Below, in pieces: positions 19,116-27,306 of a DNA stretch of 64,000 bases. The stretch's first letter is position 1; every line of letters begins with the position of its first letter. The DNA is from an uncultured Lactobacillus sp. (GTDB lineage: Bacteria > Bacillota > Bacilli > Lactobacillales > Lactobacillaceae). The DNA lies in the NCBI RefSeq assembly GCF_902491705.1, contig NZ_CABUIW010000006.1, positions 1 to 64,000 of the forward strand. The letters run 5' to 3'. A program made the translations under genes and the position numbers. Below the pieces are notes generated by a model that saw only the letters and a program-made list of their open reading frames with translations, had not been told where the DNA came from and made no database searches.

Positions 19116-19181
19116 AAACTATTAACTTTATTGATTGATTTGCTAAAGGTAAATTGACTGTATTGTAATAGCTAATCAATG

Positions 19182-19233
19182 TTGCCATAACTGGCATGCT
19201 AAGATTGCGCTGCTGGTATCCCAGTTGTGGCAA
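19182..19233. repeat. Imperfect 13-bp hairpin with a competing inner hairpin
   Basis: TTGCCATAACTGG (19182-19194) pairs with CCAGTTGTGGCAA (19221-19233) with one mismatch. The loop contains CTGG-TATC-CCAG, which could pair instead with the right arm. It may be part of a structured leader or a small RNA. Confidence 0.5.
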
Positions 19234-19318
19234 AATGATTTTCTGAGTCATCTTTTTTATGAATAATGCTTCATGATAATTACTATAGATATTGTTATTG
19301 GTATTAGGAGTAAATAAG

Positions 19319-19348
19319 TTGAAGCAGTGCTTATTAGCACCTATCTGA
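19319..19348 (+). CDS. Possible 9-residue leader peptide upstream of xerS
   Basis: TTG at 19319 has AGGAG 8 bases upstream (19306-19310) and reads M K Q C L L A P I then TGA. The stop lies at the edge of the terminator stem (19338-19359). A peptide ending in a terminator suggests attenuation, but so short an ORF could arise by chance. Confidence 0.25.
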   Translation: MKQCLLAPI

Positions 19349-19370
19349 TTAGATAGGTGTTTTTCTTTTT
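19338..19370 (+). terminator. Terminator or attenuator in the xerS leader
   Basis: CACCTATCT (19338-19346), a 4-base loop and AGATAGGTG (19351-19359) make a perfect 9-bp stem followed by a T-rich run. It ends something transcribed across 19100-19340, either a small RNA or the xerS leader; no gene ends upstream on this strand. Confidence 0.8.
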
Positions 19371-19416
19371 TATGATATAATTTTCAGTGAAACATTTGTT
19401 TGCAAAGGAGTAAGCT

Positions 19417-20502
19417 ATGGAAACTGCTAAATACCTCGAGTTAATTAATACAGAACTAGACAAAATGCCAGATTATGTTAAGCAATATAATTTAGGCACA
19501 AATCATTCATTAACTACTACTTATCAATATTTAACGGAGATCCGTCGCTTCTTAGATTGGCTACGCAAGGAAGGCATTTCTAACGCTTCTGATAATCAAC
19601 ACGTCACTACTGACACATTAGCCTCGTTGAGACGAAATGACGTAATGCTCTATATTGATTACTTAGGTCATACTAAAAACAAACAAGGTCACTTAAATTC
19701 TCCAACTACGATCAATCGATCAATCAATGCATTAAGGTCTTTTTTTAAGTTCTTAACGATTACAGCCGATAACAACAACGGTATGCCCTACTTTGAACAT
19801 AATGTAATGCTTAAAATTAATTCTTTAAACGATACTAAAACTCTAAACTATCGAGCACACGTTTTAGCATCACATATGTATACTGGTAATTTGAAATTCG
19901 AATTTTTAAAGTTCATTGATCATGATTATGAAAATAAATGTAATAAGCAAGCTAAGCCCGGCTTTAAGATGAATAAAGAAAGAGACATGGCGATTATTGC
20001 TTTGATACTAGGTACTGGCATTCGCGTTTCTGAATGTGCTGGAGTTGATCTGCAAGATCTTAACTTAAAAGACGCTATTTTGGATGTGACACGCAAAGGC
20101 GGGCAAAAAGACAGTGTGCCTATTGCTGAATGGACATTAGATTACATTCAAAAATATAAGGATATTCGTATGAAACGTTATTCTGCTGATCAAAAAGAAA
20201 CGGCATTTTTCTTAACTAGATGGCACAATCAAACCAGAAGAATTACTACCAATGCAATTGAAAAAATGGTAAATAAGTATTCTGCTGCTTTTGGCCATCC
20301 ACTTACACCCCATAAATTACGACACACTTTAGCTTCAGATTTATATGAAGTTACTAAGGACCAAGTATTAGTCGCTCAGCAATTAGGTCAAAAGGGAACC
20401 ACAGCTACTGACCTATATACACACGTTGATCAAAAAGTACAAAGAGCGGCATTAAATAGAATCTCTGATGAAGAGCTAGAAAATACTGATAACAAGTCGT
20501 AA
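19417..20502 (+). CDS. xerS: XerS-type tyrosine recombinase
   Basis: A 361-residue tyrosine recombinase. Its length, its N-terminal SAM-like domain (YQYLTEIRRFLDWL, TTINRSINALRSFFKFL) and its core (NKERDMAIIALILGTGIRVSE, DVTRKGG.KDSV) match XerS, the single recombinase that resolves chromosome dimers in streptococci and lactococci. Visible catalytic residues are R203, K227, H299, R302 and Y334. The usual GH histidine before the Tyr is Gln325 (LGQKGTT). The ATG has AAAGGAG upstream. It is monocistronic. XerC/D-like or integrase roles are alternatives, but the family fit and the nearby dif-like dyad favour XerS. Confidence 0.88.
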   Translation: METAKYLELINTELDKMPDYVKQYNLGTNHSLTTTYQYLTEIRRFLDWLRKEGISNASDNQHVTTDTLASLRRNDVMLYIDYLGHTKNKQGHLNSPTTINRSINALRSFFKFLTITADNNNGMPYFEHNVMLKINSLNDTKTLNYRAHVLASHMYTGNLKFEFLKFIDHDYENKCNKQAKPGFKMNKERDMAIIALILGTGIRVSECAGVDLQDLNLKDAILDVTRKGGQKDSVPIAEWTLDYIQKYKDIRMKRYSADQKETAFFLTRWHNQTRRITTNAIEKMVNKYSAAFGHPLTPHKLRHTLASDLYEVTKDQVLVAQQLGQKGTTATDLYTHVDQKVQRAALNRISDEELENTDNKS

Positions 20503-20647
20503 TAATAAAATTATTATTAATATAAATAGTGTCAAACTAGAACTAATAGTAAAAATGCTATTAGTAATCATAATAGCTAATTAATTATTGCCGCAATAAT
20601 ATATCTATATTTACCAATTACAATTTTATTATTGCAACTAACATACA
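20503..20647. other. Gap between xerS and degV with small dyads
   Basis: AT-rich. It contains a hairpin ACTAATAG/CTATTAGT (20542-20549, 20558-20565) and a 17-bp palindrome ATTATTGC-C-GCAATAAT (20584-20600) that looks like a protein-binding site. No gene. Confidence 0.5.
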
Positions 20648-20680
20648 AAAAAGAGTGAGTTTTTGTTACTCACTCTTTTT
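20648..20680. terminator. Bidirectional terminator of degV (and xerS)
   Basis: AAAAAGAGTGAG (20648-20659) pairs exactly with CTCACTCTTTTT (20669-20680). Confidence 0.9.
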
Positions 20681-20683
20681 ACT

Positions 20684-21565
20684 TTAATTATTTAAATCTA
20701 TTTTATCAATATCTACCATCCATGCAATCGCAATTGATTTTTCACCTAAGTGAGTAGCTATTACTGGACTAAACTCAGCTATATCTACAGGCTTATTAGG
20801 GAAATTATCATTTATAAATTGCTTGATTTCTTCTGCTTGCTTAAGATCGTTTGAATGGAATACAAATAAACGAAGTTTATCCTTATAAGGTAGATCTGCT
20901 GTTTTCTCTAATGCAAGTTTTTCTACTTTAGATACAGCGCGCTTTAAAGATCTAATCTTATCAAATGCAACAATTTTTCCTTCATCATTGAAAGTTAACA
21001 GAGGCTTAATTTGAAGCATTGTACCAATAAATGCGCCCGCATTGCTTAATCGTCCACCGCGACTAAGGTTTTTCAAATCATCAACTACAAATAATTCATC
21101 AATTGTACTTCTGATCTCATCAAGCTTATTAAGAATAACTTGTGGTTCCATACCATTCTTAATCATTCTTGCTGCAGCTAATACTAAGTAGCCTTGCAAT
21201 CTTACAGTCATCTTAGAGTCATATGGATACAAATTATACTCAGGATTGTTATGTGCCATATTAACTAAGTTTTGATAGAAACCGGAAATTCCACTTGATA
21301 GCGTAATAGCAATGATTGCTTCGTAACCTTCACTGTGCAATTTATTACATAGCTCGATCATCTCTCCCATGCTAGGTTGAGATGTTTTTGGAAAAGCAGC
21401 ACCTTGTCTTTCCATTTCAAAAAGCTGTGCGGAAGTAATATCTATACCTTCCTTGTATTCCTTATCGCCAACGATTACAGGGATAGGCACTACGTTTATA
21501 TTATTATCGCTAACTTCTTGTTTGGTTAAGACACTAGTACTGTCAGTAACTAATGCAATTTTCAA
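20684..21565 (-). CDS. DegV-family fatty-acid-binding protein
   Basis: A 293-residue DegV protein (EDD fold). Hallmarks are VTDSTSVLTKQEV at the N-terminus, FPKTSQPS near 56-63 and TLSSGISGFYQN near 83. The family binds a single long-chain fatty acid and, as FakB, can present it to the fatty acid kinase FakA. No fakA is in this window, so the FakB role is inferred. It is monocistronic, convergent with xerS, and downstream of the marR gene on the same strand (77-base gap). Confidence 0.88.
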   Translation of the reverse strand: MKIALVTDSTSVLTKQEVSDNNINVVPIPVIVGDKEYKEGIDITSAQLFEMERQGAAFPKTSQPSMGEMIELCNKLHSEGYEAIIAITLSSGISGFYQNLVNMAHNNPEYNLYPYDSKMTVRLQGYLVLAAARMIKNGMEPQVILNKLDEIRSTIDELFVVDDLKNLSRGGRLSNAGAFIGTMLQIKPLLTFNDEGKIVAFDKIRSLKRAVSKVEKLALEKTADLPYKDKLRLFVFHSNDLKQAEEIKQFINDNFPNKPVDIAEFSPVIATHLGEKSIAIAWMVDIDKIDLNN

Positions 21566-21642
21566 TTTATTAAACCCTTCCCATTTTTAAATTCAATACT
21601 TAATACAAAAAATTATAGCATAAAAGCATTGTATTACGCACC

Positions 21643-22080
21643 CTATTCTATTTTTTCAAGGGATGCAGAAGTACGGGCAATTTCATTAAGTTGTTTAATA
21701 AATAAAGATGATGCATCTTGATCTAGGTAAACAAACAGATTCTTCTCTATTTCAGCAAGAACATTCTTTAACTCTCTTGCTTTTTTAATTCCTTCATCGC
21801 TCAAATTTACGATCTTACTAGAGTCTTTTTCTGAACGCGCAATTTTTATGTAGTCTTTCGTCTTTTTTTGTTGCAGTTGACGACTTAAAGTAGATAAAGA
21901 GATGTTTAAAGCCTCTGCCAATTTCCCCATGGCTAAAGCTTGATTGTTTGTTTCGTCAAAGTACAGCAAAATTCTTGTTTGTGAAATATTTAAACCACAT
22001 TTGTGATTTATTTCCTTTTTAATTTGATCTGCGATCGTACTAAAAAATAATACATCCATATATATGTCCTTTTTCTCCAA
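21643..22080 (-). CDS. MarR-family winged-helix regulator
   Basis: The 145-residue protein has the MarR layout: N-terminal helix (dimerisation), winged helix around residues 35-95 (AMGKLAEALNISLSTLSRQLQQ as recognition helices) and a C-terminal dimerisation helix. MarR proteins usually repress adjacent genes and respond to small ligands. degV lies just downstream and may share the transcript. No operator was identified with confidence in the 256-base gap upstream. Confidence 0.85.
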   Translation of the reverse strand: MEKKDIYMDVLFFSTIADQIKKEINHKCGLNISQTRILLYFDETNNQALAMGKLAEALNISLSTLSRQLQQKKTKDYIKIARSEKDSSKIVNLSDEGIKKARELKNVLAEIEKNLFVYLDQDASSLFIKQLNEIARTSASLEKIE

Positions 22081-22336
22081 AGTAGTGTTTGCTATAGTTG
22101 TATTTTATCATTTAATAGATGCTTTGATAATACCATTTAAGAACAAACTTTCACTTTACATCTTTGCTTGTATTATGTGAAACAATATCACTTAATATTT
22201 TTATCATATTTGTGAAACATTAATATTTTATTTTGTCATTACATATTATTAAAAGCGTATAATTAATCCGGCCTTTTCTATTTTAGAAATTTTCAAATTA
22301 TTGTTATAATATTAGACGTATTTTGAGGTGATATAT
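22081..22336. promoter_or_regulatory. Divergent marR / NFACT promoter region
   Basis: AT-rich, 256 bases. TATAAT at 22305-22310 (TGTTATAAT) is a plausible -10 for the plus-strand NFACT gene, and GAGGTG at 22325-22330 is its ribosome site. No clear hairpin is seen. Confidence 0.5.
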
Positions 22337-24031
22337 ATGGCATTTGATGGATTATTTATCCATAGTTTATTACAAGACTTGACTCCTACCCTTGTAGACA
22401 GTCGTTTATCAAAAATTTACCAACCATTTGATCAAGATCTAGTCTTGATTTTCAGAAAAAATAGAAAGAATTATCAATTCTTGATCTCAGCTAATGCACA
22501 GTATCCCAGAATGTATTTAACTGATCAATCAATTGCTAATCCAGACAAAGCACCCATTTTCGTAATGGTGCTGAGAAAGTACTTAGAAGGCTCAGTTTTA
22601 CAATCTATCGAGCAAGTAGGTTTAAATCGTATTATAAACTTCCATTTCAGCAATCGAAATGAACTCGGTGATCAAGTTAAGCTTGTTCTTTCTGTTGAAT
22701 TAATGGGTCGACACAGTAACGTTATTCTTTATGATCAACAAGATAATCATATTATTGACTTATTAAAGCGAATTAATCCAGACGAAAATAGAGCTAGAAT
22801 TCTTTTGCCAAAAGCAAAATATGAGTTACCTCCTCTAAAACCAGGTTTAAATGGACTAACTTTATCCGAAAATGAATTTAAACAGTTGAGTTCTAAGTAT
22901 CAACCTGATGAATTAGCCAAGCAAATGGATGGTTTAGATCGCGATGATCGTAATGAACTAATCGGCTATCTTGAAGATGATTATAGCTATTCATCATTTA
23001 AGACATTTTTCGATCAATTCAACAACCCACGTGCTTTTGTTTTAAAAACGCCTAGAAATAAAAGAAAGATCTTTTGCTATCTTCCTTACCATTTGGATCT
23101 TGAAAAAGAAAGCTCTAATCCAGATCTAAACAAAGGACTAGAAGATTTTTATGAATATCAAGCAACACGTGATTGGGTAAAACAACGTGCCAGCCAAGTT
23201 GAGCGTGTTGTTAAAAATGAGCAAAAAAAGCTAAGCAAAAAAATCAAGAAGCTAGAGAAACAATTAAACTTAGCCGAAAACTCTGAAGGTTATCGAATTA
23301 GAGGCGAAATTTTAAACGCAAATCTTGCTCAAGTAAAACCAGGTATGACTAAGATATCATTACCTAATTACTATGAGAATAATGCTCCAATAGAAATCAA
23401 ATTAGATCCCGCCCTTTCCCCTGCTCGTAATGCTCAAAAGTATTTTGTTCGTTACAAGAAATTGCGTGACTCTATTAAGCACGTCAATGAACAAATCAAA
23501 ATTGCTAAAGAAAATTTACGTTACTTTGATTCCATTCAAACAGCGATTGATAATGCTGACCCACAAGATATCGATCAAATTAACGATGAATTGATCAATC
23601 AAGGGTACATTCGTAAACAAAAGAAAAACAAACGACGCAAGAAGATCACTGAACGCAATTTGAATGAATTCAAACTTTCATCAGGTAAGCACGTTTTAGT
23701 TGGTAAAAATAATTATCAAAATGATTGGTTAACTTTAAAGAAAGCTAATAAATCTGACTACTGGTTCCACGTTAAAAACATGCCTGGATCTCACGTAATT
23801 TTACGTGATGATCATCCAACTGACCAAGACATTAAAGAAGCAGCCGAAATTGCAGCATTCTTCTCTAAAGGAAAAGACTCTGCCCATGTACAGGTTGACT
23901 ATGTTCAAGATAAACGTGTCAAAAAGCCAAATGGTGCAAAGCCAGGTTTTGTCATTTACACTGGTCAAAATTCAATTGAAGTTACTCCTCATGAAGACAA
24001 TATCATGGCTATGAAAGTTGAAAAGAAATAA
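22337..24031 (+). CDS. rqcH: NFACT-family protein (RqcH/FbpA)
   Basis: A 564-residue NFACT protein with an NFACT-N domain (MAFDGLFIHSLL, LMGRHSNVILYD), a coiled-coil pair around 280-330 and 355-400, and a C-terminal NFACT-R domain (DYWFHVKNMPGSHVILR, KDSAHVQVDYVQDK.VKKPNGAKPGFV). Its homologue RqcH binds obstructed 50S ribosomes and adds alanine tails to stalled chains. It was earlier described as fibronectin-binding protein FbpA in Gram-positives. The ATG at 22337 has GAGGTG 6 bases upstream; a GTG at 22328 overlaps that site and is unlikely. Two stacked terminators follow. Confidence 0.92.
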   Translation: MAFDGLFIHSLLQDLTPTLVDSRLSKIYQPFDQDLVLIFRKNRKNYQFLISANAQYPRMYLTDQSIANPDKAPIFVMVLRKYLEGSVLQSIEQVGLNRIINFHFSNRNELGDQVKLVLSVELMGRHSNVILYDQQDNHIIDLLKRINPDENRARILLPKAKYELPPLKPGLNGLTLSENEFKQLSSKYQPDELAKQMDGLDRDDRNELIGYLEDDYSYSSFKTFFDQFNNPRAFVLKTPRNKRKIFCYLPYHLDLEKESSNPDLNKGLEDFYEYQATRDWVKQRASQVERVVKNEQKKLSKKIKKLEKQLNLAENSEGYRIRGEILNANLAQVKPGMTKISLPNYYENNAPIEIKLDPALSPARNAQKYFVRYKKLRDSIKHVNEQIKIAKENLRYFDSIQTAIDNADPQDIDQINDELINQGYIRKQKKNKRRKKITERNLNEFKLSSGKHVLVGKNNYQNDWLTLKKANKSDYWFHVKNMPGSHVILRDDHPTDQDIKEAAEIAAFFSKGKDSAHVQVDYVQDKRVKKPNGAKPGFVIYTGQNSIEVTPHEDNIMAMKVEKK

Positions 24032-24033
24032 AA

Positions 24034-24059
24034 AAAGATATGCCCTAAAGCATATCTTT
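24034..24059 (+). terminator. First terminator after rqcH
   Basis: AAAGATATGC (24034-24043) pairs with GCATATCTTT (24050-24059). Confidence 0.8.
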
Positions 24060-24063
24060 CATT

Positions 24064-24102
24064 AAGCAATATCTGCATTAATACAGATATTGCTTTTTAT
24101 TT
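24064..24102. terminator. Second terminator, shared with the carB operon
   Basis: AAGCAATATCTG (24064-24075) pairs exactly with CAGATATTGCTT (24084-24095), followed by TTTATTTT. It is palindromic enough to stop minus-strand transcription from carB too. Confidence 0.8.
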
Positions 24103-24111
24103 TACTATTAA

Positions 24112-27100
24112 TTAAATCGGTTGCGTTGTTAATGCAAGAGATTCCAAAACATCCAAAATTAATTCTGCCGTTTCAATACTAGAAAATACTGGAATATGAG
24201 TATTCAAAGCTTGGTCTCTGATTCTTAAAGCATCCTCGCTTGCTGCATCAGATAAGTTGGTAATATTAACAACCATCACAATCTTATGCTGACGAATCTT
24301 GTCTAATAATTTACGTGGATCGTCATGAACTTTTTCTACTACTCCAGTAGTAATACCAGCTTCCGCAAACATATTAGCAGTACCTTCTGTGGCAATTAAT
24401 TTAAAACCCAGTCTATCAAATCTGCGTGCAAGTTCAGTTACCCGTTCCTTATCTTCATCTCTAACAGAAATAAAAATAGTACCATAACTAGGAATATGTA
24501 AATCACTTGCTTCGTATCCTTTATACAAAGCTTTGGCCAAATGAGTATCACGGCCCATTACAGAACCAGAAGATTTCATATTAGAATCAAAAGTATTACC
24601 ACTACTATAGTTTAAGAAAGAAAAGACTGGCATTTTAATATGAATGAAGTCACTGTTTTTCCATAAACCATTAGGATACCCTAACTCTTGCAGATTTTTG
24701 CCAATCAAGACTTCAGTTGCGCATGCAGTAATATCTTTGTTTAATGATTTAGATAAAAATGCCACATTATGCCCTGCATAAGGCTTAATTTGCAGCAAAT
24801 ACAAATTATCGCCGACAAATAGATAATGTAAATTGAAAATTCCTCGTGTCTTTAAATGCTTAATTAACTTAATTGATTCTTTTTCAATCTTATCTTGCTG
24901 TTCTACCGTTAAATTTTGTGGCTTAATCACTGCAATAGAATCTGAAGCATGTGATCCCGTTTGTTCTAGGTGCTCAATAATGCCCGGCAGCGTGACATTT
25001 TCACCATCAGAAATAGCTGTTACTTCATACTTATTTCCTTCAATAAAACGAGAAACCAAAATTTTATCAAGTTGATTTTCATTTAAATATTTTTCAATTG
25101 CAGGGACATCATAAACAACAGCAGATTTCTGCTTGATTTCTTTATTCATTCCACCAATTAAAATTGGAAAACCATATTTATCTGCAAAGGTAAATACATC
25201 ATCTGGATTTTCTGTATTCAATGCTGGAACTCGTTTTAAACCAGATAATTTTTGATTCAATAAATCGAAGATCTCATCACGAGGATCAGAAGTTGGATCT
25301 TGACCAATGACATGCAGACCACATTCTTCAAGCTTCTTACTTAATGCACTTATTCTTTTACCAGAAAATTGCAATAAGACATCAGTAATTTCTTCTTTTT
25401 TAGCAACAGTTAAAATATTTTCTAATGTGATTGATTCAAAGTAGACACGGTCTACATCTTTATATCTAGAAGAAACTGACTCATCATTGTTAGAAAGTAA
25501 GACTGTAACATAGCCATTCTTATGTAAAGTTTTAGCCGCATGAGCAATCATGTAGTCAAACTCACTGGTAACTGATACTTGAAGTGGCAACATTCCTAGA
25601 ATCAAAATCTTTTTCTTCGCATCTAGAGCATGAGCCTCATTTTGGACATTATAAGCACTGTAGTATGAACAAACATTAGGTTTATAAACACCTGCTGAAC
25701 CATCAATTTTAAGAAAGGATGGTTTCAAATTAAAGTGTTTAATAATTCGGTGAATTTCATCTACAGATCGATCTAAAACTTTGCCAAGTAAAGGATTGAA
25801 AAAGCCATATACTTTGGCTTCTTCAATTAAATCCGCAGAAAGGCGATCCTTGTTTTCATAAAGCTTCTTACCTATTTCAATAATATGCAATAGCTTTTGA
25901 TAATAAATGGGATGCAGATGAGTAATGTCCTGCAATTTAGCATAAGGGATGCCTTGATTAATTGCTGCCAATAAAGTAATTAGATGCAATTCATTGGGAT
26001 GCATAAGATCATCTATTATTTCATCATTAGATTTGTTTATTTCTTTAACATATGCATTCCAACCTAATTCCAAATTGATCGTTGCATCAAGTGCCTTTAA
26101 AAAAGCAGTTTCAAAATTACGGCCAATCCCCATTGCTTCACCACTGGCCTGCATTCGATTACCTAACTCATAATGGTTGTAACCAGATTCAGCAAAAGAC
26201 CAGTATGGCATTTTGATTGCGACAGCATCAAGTGTAGGTTCAATTGCAGCATTCAAACCTGACAATGGATCAGTAATTTCATTTAAGCGATAGCCAATAG
26301 CCACTTTACTTACAATATAACCGACATCATACAATCCTATTCTTTGAGCCCAGACTGAACTGCGAGTTAACCGAGGACGAATGGTTAAAAGTTTAGACCT
26401 AATTTGAGTACCATGATGCTTTATTGCAAAATGAAAACTGGCAAAACCAACTAGGTCTAAATGGTCGGTAATATTTCTAACTGATTCACGTAATTCTTGA
26501 ATATGATCATTATTTAGAGTTAAAGAAGGCATTACTACAGCTGAATCACCAGAATTTATGGCAACTGGTTCAACAGAGCCAGCAAAATTGATAAACACCA
26601 TATTGCCATCTTTATCACGAATTACATCAACAATTACTTCTTCCCATGCAGAAAGATCTTCAGTCAAACGATATTTTTTCCAATTAAAATTGTCGTTTTG
26701 ACTTTCGTTTTTAAAGTAAGCAATTAATGTATCAGGATCTTCAAATCTTAAATGGTCATTATGAATAAAGCGATTATATTTAGTTACTAGAACTGGAAAA
26801 GTTATTTTTTGTTTTAATTCTTCTGGAGTAATATTTAAATTATCTGGAATGCTTTGATTCAATTCCCATGATTTGCTAGTCTCAATATTTAACTTTTCTA
26901 AAAACTCAGTTTTCTTTTGCTGGTTACCCATTTGAAGAGTCTTGGAGTTCAGAGTTAATAATTGGATGCCCATTTGTTCCAAGATGCCATCTTGCAATAA
27001 TTTATATGCAACTTTTAACCCATTAGTAGAACCATAAGCTGTAATGATTGCATCAGGCTCTTCCATTCTTAAAATTCGTTTTAAGAAGTCTAGTGTCATT

Positions 27101-27303
27101 GGCTCTAAGTAAACAGTAACATCTGGTTTTTTATCAGTGGAAATTGTAGCTGGATTAGGATTAACCAAAACTACCTGAATGCCCTCTTCTGTAAGTGCAT
27201 CAATAGCTTCAGTTGCCATAAGATCCATTTCGGCTACACTTCCAATTAAAGTAGGTCCCGAGCCGATAATTAATACTTTATCTAAGTCATTTTCTAATGG
27301 CAT
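24112..27303 (-). CDS. carB: CarB-like protein: full-length carbamoyl-phosphate synthase large subunit with degenerate active sites
   Basis: The 1063-residue protein keeps the whole CarB plan: two ATP-grasp halves (about 1-400 and 560-930), the linking oligomerisation domain and a C-terminal regulatory (MGS-like) domain with FKLIATEGTA near 970. The ATP-grasp metal ligands are gone in both halves. E. coli Q285/E299/N301 correspond to H291/T307/R309, and Q829/E841/N843 to H826/Q838/K840. The Gly-rich loops RPSFTLGG and RPSYVLGG are also lost. I infer it cannot make carbamoyl phosphate, although the regulatory domain is well preserved. It is the last gene of a tight operon (3 bases after carA). 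A pseudogene would be expected to carry stops or frameshifts, and none is present. Confidence 0.9.
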   Translation of the reverse strand: MPLENDLDKVLIIGSGPTLIGSVAEMDLMATEAIDALTEEGIQVVLVNPNPATISTDKKPDVTVYLEPMTLDFLKRILRMEEPDAIITAYGSTNGLKVAYKLLQDGILEQMGIQLLTLNSKTLQMGNQQKKTEFLEKLNIETSKSWELNQSIPDNLNITPEELKQKITFPVLVTKYNRFIHNDHLRFEDPDTLIAYFKNESQNDNFNWKKYRLTEDLSAWEEVIVDVIRDKDGNMVFINFAGSVEPVAINSGDSAVVMPSLTLNNDHIQELRESVRNITDHLDLVGFASFHFAIKHHGTQIRSKLLTIRPRLTRSSVWAQRIGLYDVGYIVSKVAIGYRLNEITDPLSGLNAAIEPTLDAVAIKMPYWSFAESGYNHYELGNRMQASGEAMGIGRNFETAFLKALDATINLELGWNAYVKEINKSNDEIIDDLMHPNELHLITLLAAINQGIPYAKLQDITHLHPIYYQKLLHIIEIGKKLYENKDRLSADLIEEAKVYGFFNPLLGKVLDRSVDEIHRIIKHFNLKPSFLKIDGSAGVYKPNVCSYYSAYNVQNEAHALDAKKKILILGMLPLQVSVTSEFDYMIAHAAKTLHKNGYVTVLLSNNDESVSSRYKDVDRVYFESITLENILTVAKKEEITDVLLQFSGKRISALSKKLEECGLHVIGQDPTSDPRDEIFDLLNQKLSGLKRVPALNTENPDDVFTFADKYGFPILIGGMNKEIKQKSAVVYDVPAIEKYLNENQLDKILVSRFIEGNKYEVTAISDGENVTLPGIIEHLEQTGSHASDSIAVIKPQNLTVEQQDKIEKESIKLIKHLKTRGIFNLHYLFVGDNLYLLQIKPYAGHNVAFLSKSLNKDITACATEVLIGKNLQELGYPNGLWKNSDFIHIKMPVFSFLNYSSGNTFDSNMKSSGSVMGRDTHLAKALYKGYEASDLHIPSYGTIFISVRDEDKERVTELARRFDRLGFKLIATEGTANMFAEAGITTGVVEKVHDDPRKLLDKIRQHKIVMVVNITNLSDAASEDALRIRDQALNTHIPVFSSIETAELILDVLESLALTTQPI

Positions 27304-27306
27304 AAT

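Larger units (their letters stand above)
18985..19416. other. Intergenic region upstream of xerS with several dyads
   Basis: About 430 bases without a gene. It holds a dif-like dyad (19088-19115), a long imperfect hairpin (19182-19233), a 9-codon leader ORF and a terminator (both listed separately), and a TATAAT at 19376-19381 with AAAGGAG at about 19405 for xerS. It is much richer in structure than other gaps here. Confidence 0.6.

Noticed and set aside
19371..19396. TATAAT...TTTCAGTGAAA before xerS as the dif site
   Set aside because: Some likeness to the streptococcal site, but no matching second arm; it is better read as the xerS -10 region.
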